Positions 51,433-60,132 of a stretch of DNA of 62,517 nt are shown piece by piece (position 1 is the first letter of the stretch; each line of letters begins with the position of its first letter). A program made the translations under genes and the position numbers. This stretch comes from Verrucomicrobiota bacterium (GTDB lineage: Bacteria > Verrucomicrobiota > Verrucomicrobiia > Limisphaerales > JAHDYP01), in assembly GCA_023383055.1 (NCBI GenBank), contig JAHDYP010000017.1, positions 870 to 63,386 on the forward strand, read 5' to 3'. The notes beneath the pieces are model-generated. The model did no database searches. It had not been told where the DNA came from and saw only the letters and a program-made list of their open reading frames with translations.

Positions 51433-53289
51433 TTAAATGTATTCCACCGTGGCCGGCGGTTTCGGGGTCAGATCATAAAGACACCGGTTGACCCCAGGGA
51501 TGGCGGTGATCCGGCGGGTCAGCCGATGCAGGATTTCCCATGGTAACTCGCGCACACTGGCTTCCCGGGCGTCGACACTGTCGATGCACCGGACCACGAT
51601 GATCTGGCCGAACTCGCGTTTCCCGTCGCGAATGCCAGTGGCGTAGTCGTTGAGGAGCACTGCCAGATACTGAAACGCGCCCGTCTCCGCCAACTCCTCT
51701 TCCACGATCGCCGTGGCGCGACGCACCGTGTCGAGCCGCGTTTCCGTGACTTCCCCGACAATTCGCGCCGCAAGCGCGGGACCCGGGAACGGGATTCGGC
51801 GGGTGACGGCATCCGGCAGTCCCAGTAACCGGGCCACCTCGCGCACCCCATCCTTGCGCAAGGTCTTGAGGGGCTCGAGCACCCGGTAACCGTAGGTCGA
51901 CTCCGGGTCAATCCCGAGCTGCGCGAGGATGTTGTGCTGGCGTTTGATCCCGGCCACCGTCTCCTCGATGTCCGTCAGGATGGTGCCGTGCAACAGATAC
52001 CGGGCGCCACTCGCGCGCACGGCCGCCGCGAAGACGTCCCGGTAGAACGTCTGCGTGATCGCCTGCCGCTTCGCCTCCGGATCGGTCACTCCTTTGAGTG
52101 CATCCAGGAATTCCCGCCGGGCATCCAGCAACTCGACGGGGATCCCGATATCGGCAAAGCTCCGAACCACGCGCTCCAGTTCGCCTTCCCGCATCAGGGC
52201 GTTATCCACCAGGATGGTCTTCAACTGTTTGCCGAGCGCCCGGTGCGCCAGGACCGTCACGACGGAGCTGTCGACGCCGCCGCTCATGGCGTTGATGGCG
52301 ACGCCGTCGCCCACGGTCTGTTGCAGTTCCGCGATCTGTTCCTCGATAAATGCTGGGTAGTTCATGAATGTGCCATTTGCGGGTGATTCGAGAGCGACCG
52401 TATCAGGCCGGGGTTCACCCTGACAAGCTCGTGAATTCGGCCCCTCCCCAACTCGGTCCGTCGGGCGGGCACCCCCCTCCAGCGCCGGCAGAAGCACCGG
52501 CAAATAGAGCTCATCCAATAGCAGCAGAACCTGATCGCGCGCCGGGTGCGCCTGCAGCACGGCTTGCATCCGTTCGCCATTCAACTTGAGCGCCGTGTCG
52601 CGCAACCCGTCGCGCAGCCGGTGCTCATAATACTCGTCCAAAGCCCCGGCCCGATTGTGCGCGATCCGCTCCAGCACGTGCGTCACGATGCGCACCAACC
52701 GCGCCGCATCGATGGCCCAGTGCAACTCCCGCCGGATTCGCGTCGCCTCCCACCGGGGATGCACCACCCCGTGAATCTCCCCCGAGCGCAAGCCCTGCTC
52801 GATCGTGCCTCCCGTCCCCGGCTTCGGCAGATGGTCGTAACACAGCGCCCCGTAAAGATCGTCCTCGGTCGTGCCGGCGGGCAGGCCCCGCCGGTCTGTC
52901 GCGGCAACGACCACCTCGCTGGTCATGGGCAGAAACGGCTGATCCACCAGCGGAATCTGCAACCGCTGCGCCACATGCCGCACCACGGAGTATTGATCCG
53001 GTCCCTGGACTTCCGAACCCCACGATCCTTCCTGGACCAGAAACAGCCATCGGTCCGGCGCCTCGACCGCCGCCGGCAGAACCCGCGTTCGCAATTCCAG
53101 GATCGATTCCCCGGAACTCCCCAGCCCCGCAATCAAATGCACCGTGCGCCCGGGAATGGCGATTCGATCGCAATAGGCCTGGTCCAGCGTCCGCTCGAGC
53201 GGGTTCATCCTCCGCTCCAGTGACCGTCGGGTCCGCGCCAATTCGGATCGGTTCAACAGCCGATGCCACGGTCCAAGCAGGAAACCCAT
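51433..53289 (-). CDS. guaA: GMP synthase ATP-pyrophosphatase domain fused to an unknown N-terminal domain
   Basis: One uninterrupted frame of 618 codons. Residues 309-618 are a GuaA-type ATP-pyrophosphatase domain: P-loop MSGGVDSSVVT (about 335-345), TDIEETVAGIKRQHN, VLEPLKTLRKDGVREVARLL, RRIPFPGPALAARIVGEVTE and the C-terminal LYDLTPKPPATVEYI. Residues 1-308 are not the class I glutaminase domain expected before it. They contain no GGP/CLGICxG nucleophile and read LIAGLGSSGESILELRTRVL, LVQEGSWGSEVQGPDQYSVV and RDGLRDTALKLNGERMQAVL. An internal ATG at 52365 would give the PPase alone, without a ribosome site in view. Either a true fusion or two genes joined by loss of a stop. It should supply GMP from XMP using free ammonia or a separate glutaminase. 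Confidence 0.8.
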   Translation of the reverse strand: MGFLLGPWHRLLNRSELARTRRSLERRMNPLERTLDQAYCDRIAIPGRTVHLIAGLGSSGESILELRTRVLPAAVEAPDRWLFLVQEGSWGSEVQGPDQYSVVRHVAQRLQIPLVDQPFLPMTSEVVVAATDRRGLPAGTTEDDLYGALCYDHLPKPGTGGTIEQGLRSGEIHGVVHPRWEATRIRRELHWAIDAARLVRIVTHVLERIAHNRAGALDEYYEHRLRDGLRDTALKLNGERMQAVLQAHPARDQVLLLLDELYLPVLLPALEGGARPTDRVGEGPNSRACQGEPRPDTVALESPANGTFMNYPAFIEEQIAELQQTVGDGVAINAMSGGVDSSVVTVLAHRALGKQLKTILVDNALMREGELERVVRSFADIGIPVELLDARREFLDALKGVTDPEAKRQAITQTFYRDVFAAAVRASGARYLLHGTILTDIEETVAGIKRQHNILAQLGIDPESTYGYRVLEPLKTLRKDGVREVARLLGLPDAVTRRIPFPGPALAARIVGEVTETRLDTVRRATAIVEEELAETGAFQYLAVLLNDYATGIRDGKREFGQIIVVRCIDSVDAREASVRELPWEILHRLTRRITAIPGVNRCLYDLTPKPPATVEYI

Positions 53290-53301
53290 GGTCTCCCCCG
53301 G

Positions 53302-53727
53302 TTAAAACGCCCCTCCCCGGGCATCGTTCGGCACACACCAAAGCAGACCGGGCTGGTTGAGTTGCTCACGCTCGAAATTCTCGAACGTGATGAAATAGAC
53401 GTGACCACCAAACCCGAGGACATCCGCGCCTTTGAGGTGACGACGTCCGACACCGCAAGCCTGGTTGGGTTCGTTGCTGCCATCGTTGTTGTCTCCCGCA
53501 TACAGGGTGGTCGCCAGGCCAAGCTGGCGCAGATTGTTGATGCACACCGTGCGCTGCCCCTTCTCCTTCGCCCGCGACAGCGCCGGCAACAACATCCCGG
53601 CCAGAATCGCGATGATCGCGATCACCACGAGCAACTCGATGAGGGTGAAGCCGTGCCTCCACCACGGCGGCCATGCGCCTTGCCCCGCATCAGCCGCGCG
53701 GGATTTCCGCAATAGGGGGGTCTTCAT
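53302..53727 (-). CDS. short pseudopilin-like protein (prepilin-type N-terminus)
   Basis: A 141-residue protein with a type II secretion/type IV prepilin cleavage site and helix, [18 protein letters not shown] (from residue 25), then [22 protein letters not shown]-type sequence. Related verrucomicrobial proteins are about 250 residues and carry an H-x9-DG motif. This one ends early ([14 protein letters not shown]) without it, so it is either a short variant or a truncated gene. Start at ATG 53727. It lies 12 bases before the GMP synthase fusion gene on the same strand. Confidence 0.75.
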   Translation of the reverse strand: MKTPLLRKSRAADAGQGAWPPWWRHGFTLIELLVVIAIIAILAGMLLPALSRAKEKGQRTVCINNLRQLGLATTLYAGDNNDGSNEPNQACGVGRRHLKGADVLGFGGHVYFITFENFEREQLNQPGLLWCVPNDARGGAF

Positions 53728-53859
53728 GTTTCGCATCCTACTCCCGGGCGGGCCGGTCTGCAAAGCCCAACTGTTCCGCACCGCTGGTCATCCTCAAACC
53801 CGCGGCCGACAACTCAACCTCGCTCGACATTCCTCCCGCGGTGGACTACAAGCCCATCC

Positions 53860-55305
53860 ATGAATCATGCCCTCCGCCGCTGGCTCACGCTGTTTGCGAC
53901 CCTGCTGGCTCTGGCTGAACTCGGGGCCGAATCACCCAACCTCCTGTTCCTGCTTTCCGACGATCAATGCTTCGACACCCTTCACGCCACCGGCAACCGT
54001 GAAGTCCACACCCCCAATCTGGATCGGCTCGTCGCGCAAGGCACCCTCTTTTCCCACGCCTACAACATGGGTTCCTGGAGCGGCGCCGTCTGCGTCCCCA
54101 GCCGCACGATGCTCAATACCGGCCGGTTCCTCTGGCCCGTCCAGCGCCTCCACCAAAACCTGGATTCGGAACGGCAGGCCCGCCGGCTCTGGGCACAACG
54201 CCTCCACACCGTCGGTTATACCACTTACTTCACCGGCAAATGGCACCTCAACGTCGATGCCGACCGCGTCTTCCAGGTCGCCCGCCACATCCGTGGCGGC
54301 ATGCCCAAAGACACCCCCGAGGGGTACGACCGCCCCCGGTCGGACCAACCCGATCCTTGGTCGCCCGCCAACCCCGCGTTCGGTGGTTACTGGGACGGCG
54401 GCAAACACTGGAGCGAAGTGGTCGGCGACGACGCCCTGGATTTTCTCGAACTGGCCGGCCAAACCAACGCCCCGTTCTTCATGTATCTCGCGTTCAACGC
54501 GCCCCATGATCCCAGACAATCACCGCAGACATTCGTCGATCGCTATCCCCTCGAACGCATCGCCGTGCCGGACAGCTTTCTTCCCGCCTATCCTGACGCC
54601 ACCCACATTGGCTGTGGCCCCGACTTGCGCGATGAACGGCTCGCTCCCTTCCCCCGCACCGAACACGCCGTCAAGGTTCACCGCCAGGAATACTACGCCA
54701 TCATCACCCACCTGGACGCCCAACTCGGCCGCATCCTCGACGCCCTCGACCGATCGTCCCTCAAACATAATACCTATATCTTCTTCACTTCCGATCACGG
54801 TCTCGCCGTCGGTCAGCACGGACTGATGGGCAAACAGAACCTCTACGACCACAGCGTCCGTGTGCCCCTCATCGCCGTCGGCCCGGGCATCCCCAAGGGC
54901 AAAACCATCGGCGCACCTGTCTATCTTCAGGATGTCATGCCCACCACCCTCGAACTGGCCGGCGCATCCACCGCCGGCCTTGACTTCCAGAGTCTGCTCC
55001 CGCTCCTGCGCAGGCGGTCGGATCGCTCCGCCTACCCCGCCATCTACGGCGCCTATCTTGATCTCCAACGCGCTGTTACCTCCGCCAACCACAAACTCAT
55101 CCTCTATCCCAAAATCCCGCGCGCACTCCTGTTCGATCTGGAACGCGATCCCCTCGAAATGTCTAACCTCGCCAACGACCCCGCACATCAACCCCGCATG
55201 CGACGGTTGTTCGCCCAACTCCTCTCCCTGCAACGGCAGATGCAGGATCCACTCGATCTCCGACCCGCCTTTCCCGACCTGAATGAGCCACGGCAACCTG
55301 AGTGA
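53860..55305 (+). CDS. type I sulfatase, exported
   Basis: A 481-residue arylsulfatase-family enzyme with a signal peptide (LTLFATLLALAELGAESP). The metal site LLFLLSDDQCFDTL is at 28-41, and the sulfatase signature AVCVPSRTMLNTGR at 76-89 has Cys78 as the predicted formylglycine. TGKWHL (125-130) supplies Lys and His ligands, and TSDHGLAVGQHG (about 309-320) completes the metal site. Most similar in pattern to iduronate-2-sulfatase/choline-sulfatase-like enzymes; the substrate is unproven, likely a sulfated polysaccharide. No formylglycine-generating enzyme is in the window. Confidence 0.93.
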   Translation: MNHALRRWLTLFATLLALAELGAESPNLLFLLSDDQCFDTLHATGNREVHTPNLDRLVAQGTLFSHAYNMGSWSGAVCVPSRTMLNTGRFLWPVQRLHQNLDSERQARRLWAQRLHTVGYTTYFTGKWHLNVDADRVFQVARHIRGGMPKDTPEGYDRPRSDQPDPWSPANPAFGGYWDGGKHWSEVVGDDALDFLELAGQTNAPFFMYLAFNAPHDPRQSPQTFVDRYPLERIAVPDSFLPAYPDATHIGCGPDLRDERLAPFPRTEHAVKVHRQEYYAIITHLDAQLGRILDALDRSSLKHNTYIFFTSDHGLAVGQHGLMGKQNLYDHSVRVPLIAVGPGIPKGKTIGAPVYLQDVMPTTLELAGASTAGLDFQSLLPLLRRRSDRSAYPAIYGAYLDLQRAVTSANHKLILYPKIPRALLFDLERDPLEMSNLANDPAHQPRMRRLFAQLLSLQRQMQDPLDLRPAFPDLNEPRQPE

Positions 55306-55431
55306 CGGCGCATGTCAGGTCCACGAAACCCTCACCCGCCCTGGCGGGCACCCTCTCCCATCGGATGGTTCAGAGATCGGGTCGTGCTCCGTGGATCCCC
55401 CGGGGCCCACCACCTGGCCCGAGGCCCTTCC

Positions 55432-55740
55432 TTATTCAACCGAGTACACATGCACCGACGACACGTCGTCCTCCGGCACAAAATAAAACCGTCGCGATCC
55501 CCAACTCACCCCCACAAGCGCGCGGCGGGGCCCGTCGTATACCAACGCCCCCAAGTGATCCGCAAAGGCAAACACGCTCACCGCCTCCATGCTTCGCGGA
55601 TCCACCCGGTACACGACGCTTCGGCTATCGGGCCGATACGCCGCCACCGGCACCCAGATCCAACGCCCGTCAAAGTCAATCCCACCCGGGTTCGAAGTCG
55701 CGTTCTGCCGGATTATCGTGGAATTACAGGCCCGGACCTT
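55432..55740 (-). pseudogene. remnant of a DUF6454-like propeller gene
   Basis: The minus strand encodes NPGGIDFDGRWIWVPVAAYR, PDSRSVVYRVDPRSMEAVSV, FADHLGALVYDGPRRALVGV and SWGSRRFYFV, then stops at 55432-55434. This is the middle of a propeller family I associate with DUF6454. There is no start codon and no beginning or end of the domain, so only about 100 codons survive. Family name is from memory (moderate). The rest of 55306-55781 shows no gene. Confidence 0.5.
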
Positions 55741-55781
55741 AGCGGTTCATCGTTGTCAGCCGGGGCCAACCGGAGTAAGTC

Positions 55782-57935
55782 ATGCCGTTGATGACTCCTT
55801 GCCGCCGATCCCCCGTAAACGGCCCACTTGACGCAATCGCCATCTCGCTCGGCTGGGTGACCCTGCTCCTTTGCCTGCAAGTTGCCACCTCGGCTCTCGC
55901 CGCGCCGGATGCCGTCCGCGCCCGCAAATTCGACGCCCCCGACCCCGGCGCCGCCCGGCAATGGCAACGCGAATCCCGCGAACTGCTGTTTCGCCTGATG
56001 ACGGGCGGGGATAAACCCACCAAGGTTCCTCTCGACGTGCAATGCGTCCGCCGCGAGCAACCCCCGGGCGCCCCTTACCGCCTCGAAGAGATCACCCTGC
56101 AATCCACCGCCACGCATCGAGCCCGCGCCTGGCTCGCCGTCCCCCTCCATTCGTCCCAACCGGTCGGCGCCGTTCTCGCTCTGCACGGCCACGGCGGTTC
56201 GGGAGAAGAGGTGATTCGCGGCCGCGGCCTATACTGGTACGGCCGCGCGCTGGCGGAGCTCGGCTGCGTGGTCATCGCCCCGGACATCGGCCAGCACACC
56301 CTCGCCCAGACGAACTGGACCCTCATGGGCGAACGAACCTGGGACGCTCTCCGCTGCGTGGATTACCTCGCCAGTCTTCCTGAAGTGGATGTCAACCGGC
56401 TCGCGGTCGTGGGCCTCTCTCTCGGAGGCGAAACGGCCATGTACGTCGCCGCTCTCGATGAACGCCTTCAACTCGCCTGCGGCAGCGGCTGGCTCACAAC
56501 GGTCGCCAACATGAAACAAGGCCATTGCCCCTGCTGGAATTTCCCCGGCCTCGAAGAGCACTTCGACTTCGCCGATATCTTCGCCTGCACCGCCCCGCGC
56601 ACCCTCATCCTCGAACTCGGCGAACAGGAACGCGCGCCGGGCGGCTTTCCCGTTGACCTCGGCCGCGCGGCCTTCGCCGAGATCCGCCGGGCTTACCAGG
56701 TGCTCGGCGCCTCCGATCAGGCCCAACTCGAAGTGCATCCCGGCGGCCATGTGTTCAGCGGCCGCAAGCTCGGCGAACTGCTCCCGACCTTCCTGAATTC
56801 AACCGAGCGAGAACCTCCACGCCTCCAATCCATCGAACGCGCCTACCTGCAAGCTGTCGCCCGCGAACTGTTGATCGGGAGCCAGGTGACCGCCCACGAC
56901 GGCACCATCCTTTACACCCCCGACGGCAAAGGCAACTACCGCGCCCTCTGGACCCGCGACTTCGCTTACATGGTCGAGAACGCGGGCGACCTCATCCCGC
57001 TCGAACATATCGAAGCGGGTGTTCGCTATCTCATCCGCCAGGTCCGCGACGACGGCGCCGCCCCCGACCGCGTCCGTCCCGAGGGCGTGCCGGTCTACGT
57101 GGCCGGTCCGGAGAATGCCCCGATCGGCCGGCCCAACATCGACAACGCCCAGTTTCTCGCCATCCTCGTCGACGAATGCCTCCGCCGCGTCCCCCCCGAC
57201 CGCGCCGAGTCCTTGTTCGCCGAATGGTCCGAGCCGCTCGACCGCGCGCTCGATTACATTCCGCGCCATGCCAGTGGCCTGGTCTGGAACGATCCCGCCG
57301 ATCCGCACTCGCCCTACGGCTTCACGGATACCGTGGGTAAAACCGGCGAGCTCTTCTTCGAATCCTTGCTCTATTGGACCGCCTGCCGGCGCATGCACGC
57401 CTGGCATCAGCGCCACGGCCAACCCGAACGCGCCCTCGAACTCGAACGACGCGCCCAACGCATCGTCGAGGCGCTGCCCCGCCTCTGGGACGACTCCCTG
57501 GGCGCCTTCCTCGCCGCCTCCCAGGACTGTCGTCAGCTGGACATCTGGGGCAACGCCTATGCCGTTTACCTCGACTTCCCGCTCGACGATCGACGCCGGC
57601 GCGTCCTCGATTTCCTCACCTCCCATCACGACCGTTTCACCTGGCGCGGGCAAATCCGCCATTTGCTCAATGGCGAGTATTGGCAGCGGCTCCTCATCCC
57701 CATTGAACCAGACCGCTACCAGAACGGCGCCTACTGGGCCACGGCCTCGGGTTGGATGATCTATGCGCTGGCCCAAACCGAGCCGACCCTCGCCCGTCGG
57801 CTGTGGCACGATTTGCTGGCCGATTTCCAAACCCACGGCGTCTGCGAATGCATCCACGGCGAATACCGCCAACTCCCGAGCTACGTCGCCAGCGCCACCA
57901 ACCCCCTCGCCGCCGCCCGGCGTTTGGATTGGTAA
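55782..57935 (+). CDS. alpha/beta hydrolase fused to a six-hairpin-glycosidase-like domain, exported
   Basis: A 717-residue protein. After a signal (GWVTLLLCLQVATSALAAPD) an alpha/beta-hydrolase (acetyl-xylan-esterase/dienelactone-hydrolase type) domain spans about 60-345: AVLALHGHGGSGEEV (oxyanion), VVGLSLGGETAMYVA with nucleophile Ser213, and LEVHPGGHVFSG with His323. The C-terminal half (about 360-717) has TRDFAYMVENAGDLIPLEH, GFTDTVGKTGELFFESLLYW and CRRMHAWHQRHGQP, an alpha/alpha-barrel glycosidase-like fold. Together a bifunctional carbohydrate deacylase/glycosidase is inferred. Start at ATG 55782 with GGAG upstream. Confidence 0.8.
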   Translation: MPLMTPCRRSPVNGPLDAIAISLGWVTLLLCLQVATSALAAPDAVRARKFDAPDPGAARQWQRESRELLFRLMTGGDKPTKVPLDVQCVRREQPPGAPYRLEEITLQSTATHRARAWLAVPLHSSQPVGAVLALHGHGGSGEEVIRGRGLYWYGRALAELGCVVIAPDIGQHTLAQTNWTLMGERTWDALRCVDYLASLPEVDVNRLAVVGLSLGGETAMYVAALDERLQLACGSGWLTTVANMKQGHCPCWNFPGLEEHFDFADIFACTAPRTLILELGEQERAPGGFPVDLGRAAFAEIRRAYQVLGASDQAQLEVHPGGHVFSGRKLGELLPTFLNSTEREPPRLQSIERAYLQAVARELLIGSQVTAHDGTILYTPDGKGNYRALWTRDFAYMVENAGDLIPLEHIEAGVRYLIRQVRDDGAAPDRVRPEGVPVYVAGPENAPIGRPNIDNAQFLAILVDECLRRVPPDRAESLFAEWSEPLDRALDYIPRHASGLVWNDPADPHSPYGFTDTVGKTGELFFESLLYWTACRRMHAWHQRHGQPERALELERRAQRIVEALPRLWDDSLGAFLAASQDCRQLDIWGNAYAVYLDFPLDDRRRRVLDFLTSHHDRFTWRGQIRHLLNGEYWQRLLIPIEPDRYQNGAYWATASGWMIYALAQTEPTLARRLWHDLLADFQTHGVCECIHGEYRQLPSYVASATNPLAAARRLDW

Positions 57936-57945
57936 GGACCCCGGA

Positions 57946-58821
57946 CTAAAACGGGTGCAGGAGATCGGCGTGGGGCTCGTGGTCGTTGTTCCAGCGGCGC
58001 AACTCGGTGTCGGTCTTCCGAAACAGCACATCCCGCCGAACGCCTTCCACGTGCCCGTCGCAGAAGGCAATGTTGTATCGACCGGAATGGCGTTTCATCG
58101 TGGCCGCAATGACTCCGGGACTTCCCGCGTAGTTCGGACGTTCCACCCCGTTCCGCGAGTTGATGTCCAGCAGCGCCATGCCGTCGAAGCCGTCCTTGTC
58201 ATACTGATCGCCATACAACATCCGCATCAGCGCCGCCGGCGTCCAAATCAACGTCGCATCACCCACCGCAATCATGTCGCTCGGCACCCGGACCCGGCTC
58301 TCCTCAATCCGCAGCATCGGGTTGCGCCCGTCCTCGAAGGGACCTTCAATCGCGACCTTGGTGAGCGCGCCGCCTAGACCGAGCGTGCTCGGGGTGAACT
58401 TGGTGCCGTTGGCGTTGTAACCGTAGCTGCCCAATGGTGCTCCGTACTCGTTGCCGTCCACGGTCATCCCCTTGTAAGCGGGACAACGGTAGAGCGGATC
58501 GGTCCAGGCCGAGTCGGTGTAGGGCCGGATCGCCGCGTGCCAGAACTGGTTGTCGAGGCTGATGCCCGGATCGATGTTGTAGACCGGGTAATAGCCCTGG
58601 TCCATCACGTGCAGCGTCAACGCAAATCCCAGCTGCCGCGCGTTGTTCTTGCAGGCCACATCATGCGCCTTCGCCTTCGCCGCACTCAACGCCGGCAACA
58701 ACAGCGACGCCAGGATCGCGATGATCGCGATCACCACCAGCAACTCGATCAGCGTGAACCCTCCACCAGCAAAAGCATTTGCAGGCTGCTCAGATTTCCG
58801 GCCGTTTCGAGCTTTCCGCAT
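57946..58821 (-). CDS. pseudopilin-like protein with H-x9-DG motif
   Basis: A 291-residue protein of the verrucomicrobial/planctomycete prepilin-type group. The N-terminal cleavage and helix is [20 protein letters not shown] (residues 21-40), then [20 protein letters not shown]. The C-terminal [15 protein letters not shown] gives H, nine residues, DG. Exported through a type II-like system; role unknown. ATG 58821 lies inside the intergenic tandem repeat, so the repeat supplies the first codons. Confidence 0.9.
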   Translation of the reverse strand: MRKARNGRKSEQPANAFAGGGFTLIELLVVIAIIAILASLLLPALSAAKAKAHDVACKNNARQLGFALTLHVMDQGYYPVYNIDPGISLDNQFWHAAIRPYTDSAWTDPLYRCPAYKGMTVDGNEYGAPLGSYGYNANGTKFTPSTLGLGGALTKVAIEGPFEDGRNPMLRIEESRVRVPSDMIAVGDATLIWTPAALMRMLYGDQYDKDGFDGMALLDINSRNGVERPNYAGSPGVIAATMKRHSGRYNIAFCDGHVEGVRRDVLFRKTDTELRRWNNDHEPHADLLHPF

Positions 58822-58905
58822 TCGGTATTCGGATTTCCTTCGGATTTCGAGATTCGGCTTTCGGATTTGGGCTTTCGGATTTGGCGGCGGTTCCGTCGCG
58901 CGTGG
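58815..58905. repeat. tandem AAATCCGAA-type intergenic repeat
   Basis: Read on the minus strand, near-identical units follow one another: AAATCCGAAAGCC, AAATCCGAAAGCC, GAATCTCGAAATCCGAAGG, AAATCCGAATACCGAATGCGG. Similar repeats occur between genes in many verrucomicrobial genomes and translate as KSEIRNPKSEIR. Here it fills the space between the pseudopilin gene and the next gene upstream, and overlaps the pseudopilin start. Confidence 0.65.
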
Positions 58906-58916
58906 AAAGGAGCAGG

Positions 58917-59996
58917 CTAACGCACCGATTTCACCCGGTAAAAGCGGGTCTGGTGCCCAAAACCGTCATTGTCAAAGAGGTATTCGCCCGCGGTGGTGCC
59001 CACCGGCTGCCAATTCTCGGGCCCCAAACCTCCGGTCGAGTATTCGACCTCGTAACTCGTGGCGTTCGCCGCCTTGTTCCACTGGATCAACACCCGGCCG
59101 TTGCTCACGGTGACCCGCAGGTTGTCCACCGGCTGCGGATCGGTGCCGCCGGAACTGCCCGCCTTGTTGGTTTCGAACATCCGCACAAACGCCGTCGCCA
59201 TATCGAAGGTCGCCGGCGGAGGACTCGACGACTGCAGCGAGGTCATTTGCGCCACAATTCCGCGTCCCGGGCTCAACCAATAATAGCTGCGCACATAATC
59301 GGTCTCGATGTGCAGCCAGACGCCGTCGCCCAGGTCCGCCGCGATATCGACGACCTGATCCTCGTTGATCCGCAGCACATCCACGATACCGAGATTGGGC
59401 AGCAACGCGACGCCCCAGGCATCCGCCTTGAAGGTGCTGTTCCAAGTCGTCTGTATCGGGATGTCCGGCAGCAGTTCCCCCTCCGGATCCGACAGGGGGA
59501 ACATCGACTCGGTCACGAAACTGGTCTGCCAGGTCGCTCCATAGGCAATCGTGGCGGGGAAATCGATTATCGGTTGCGAAAACGGAATCGACGGCATGCC
59601 CGGGCTAAACGAGTCCGAATAAAACCCATAAACCTTGCGCCCCACCCCCGGCACCTGCTCGAAAAAGATCCACTCATCCTTGCCTACACCTTCGACGGTC
59701 TTGTGTTCGGCCAGCTGCGCCAGCGGAAAATCGGCGGACTGGGCGAGACCAACCGAACTCACATAATCGAATCGCAGTATCTGATCCGTGGGTCCTTGCG
59801 AGAAATCCCAAAACTGGTCGGCCCCGGCCGATCCCATGCGGTTCGAGACGGGGTAATTGCCATTGTTGATGTAAGCCCGGTAATACAGCCCCACCTCATT
59901 AAACATGTCTCCCGCCCCAATCACCGGGGCCTCGGCACCCCGCATCCAAGGCGTAAACACCAGCATCAACCCCATCATCACAACTCGGCGTATCAT
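58917..59996 (-). CDS. uncharacterised secreted protein with fibronectin-like C-terminus
   Basis: A 359-residue exported protein ([20 protein letters not shown] signal). The central part reads [18 protein letters not shown] and [20 protein letters not shown] without a known family. The C-terminus ([57 protein letters not shown]) is a fibronectin type III-like module. Start at ATG 59996; an in-frame upstream start has no signal. Confidence 0.75.
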   Translation of the reverse strand: MIRRVVMMGLMLVFTPWMRGAEAPVIGAGDMFNEVGLYYRAYINNGNYPVSNRMGSAGADQFWDFSQGPTDQILRFDYVSSVGLAQSADFPLAQLAEHKTVEGVGKDEWIFFEQVPGVGRKVYGFYSDSFSPGMPSIPFSQPIIDFPATIAYGATWQTSFVTESMFPLSDPEGELLPDIPIQTTWNSTFKADAWGVALLPNLGIVDVLRINEDQVVDIAADLGDGVWLHIETDYVRSYYWLSPGRGIVAQMTSLQSSSPPPATFDMATAFVRMFETNKAGSSGGTDPQPVDNLRVTVSNGRVLIQWNKAANATSYEVEYSTGGLGPENWQPVGTTAGEYLFDNDGFGHQTRFYRVKSVR

Positions 59997-60132
59997 ACTC
60001 AAATCCTCGTCTTCGCTGCTCTGTTCCTGTCCAGTGTGGCGCCAGAACATACACGGGCGAAGCGCACTTTGCCAGTGGCAACCCGGAACCGGATGCGAAC
60101 CAGGACTCTCCGCGCTGCCCACGGGCCCCGGC

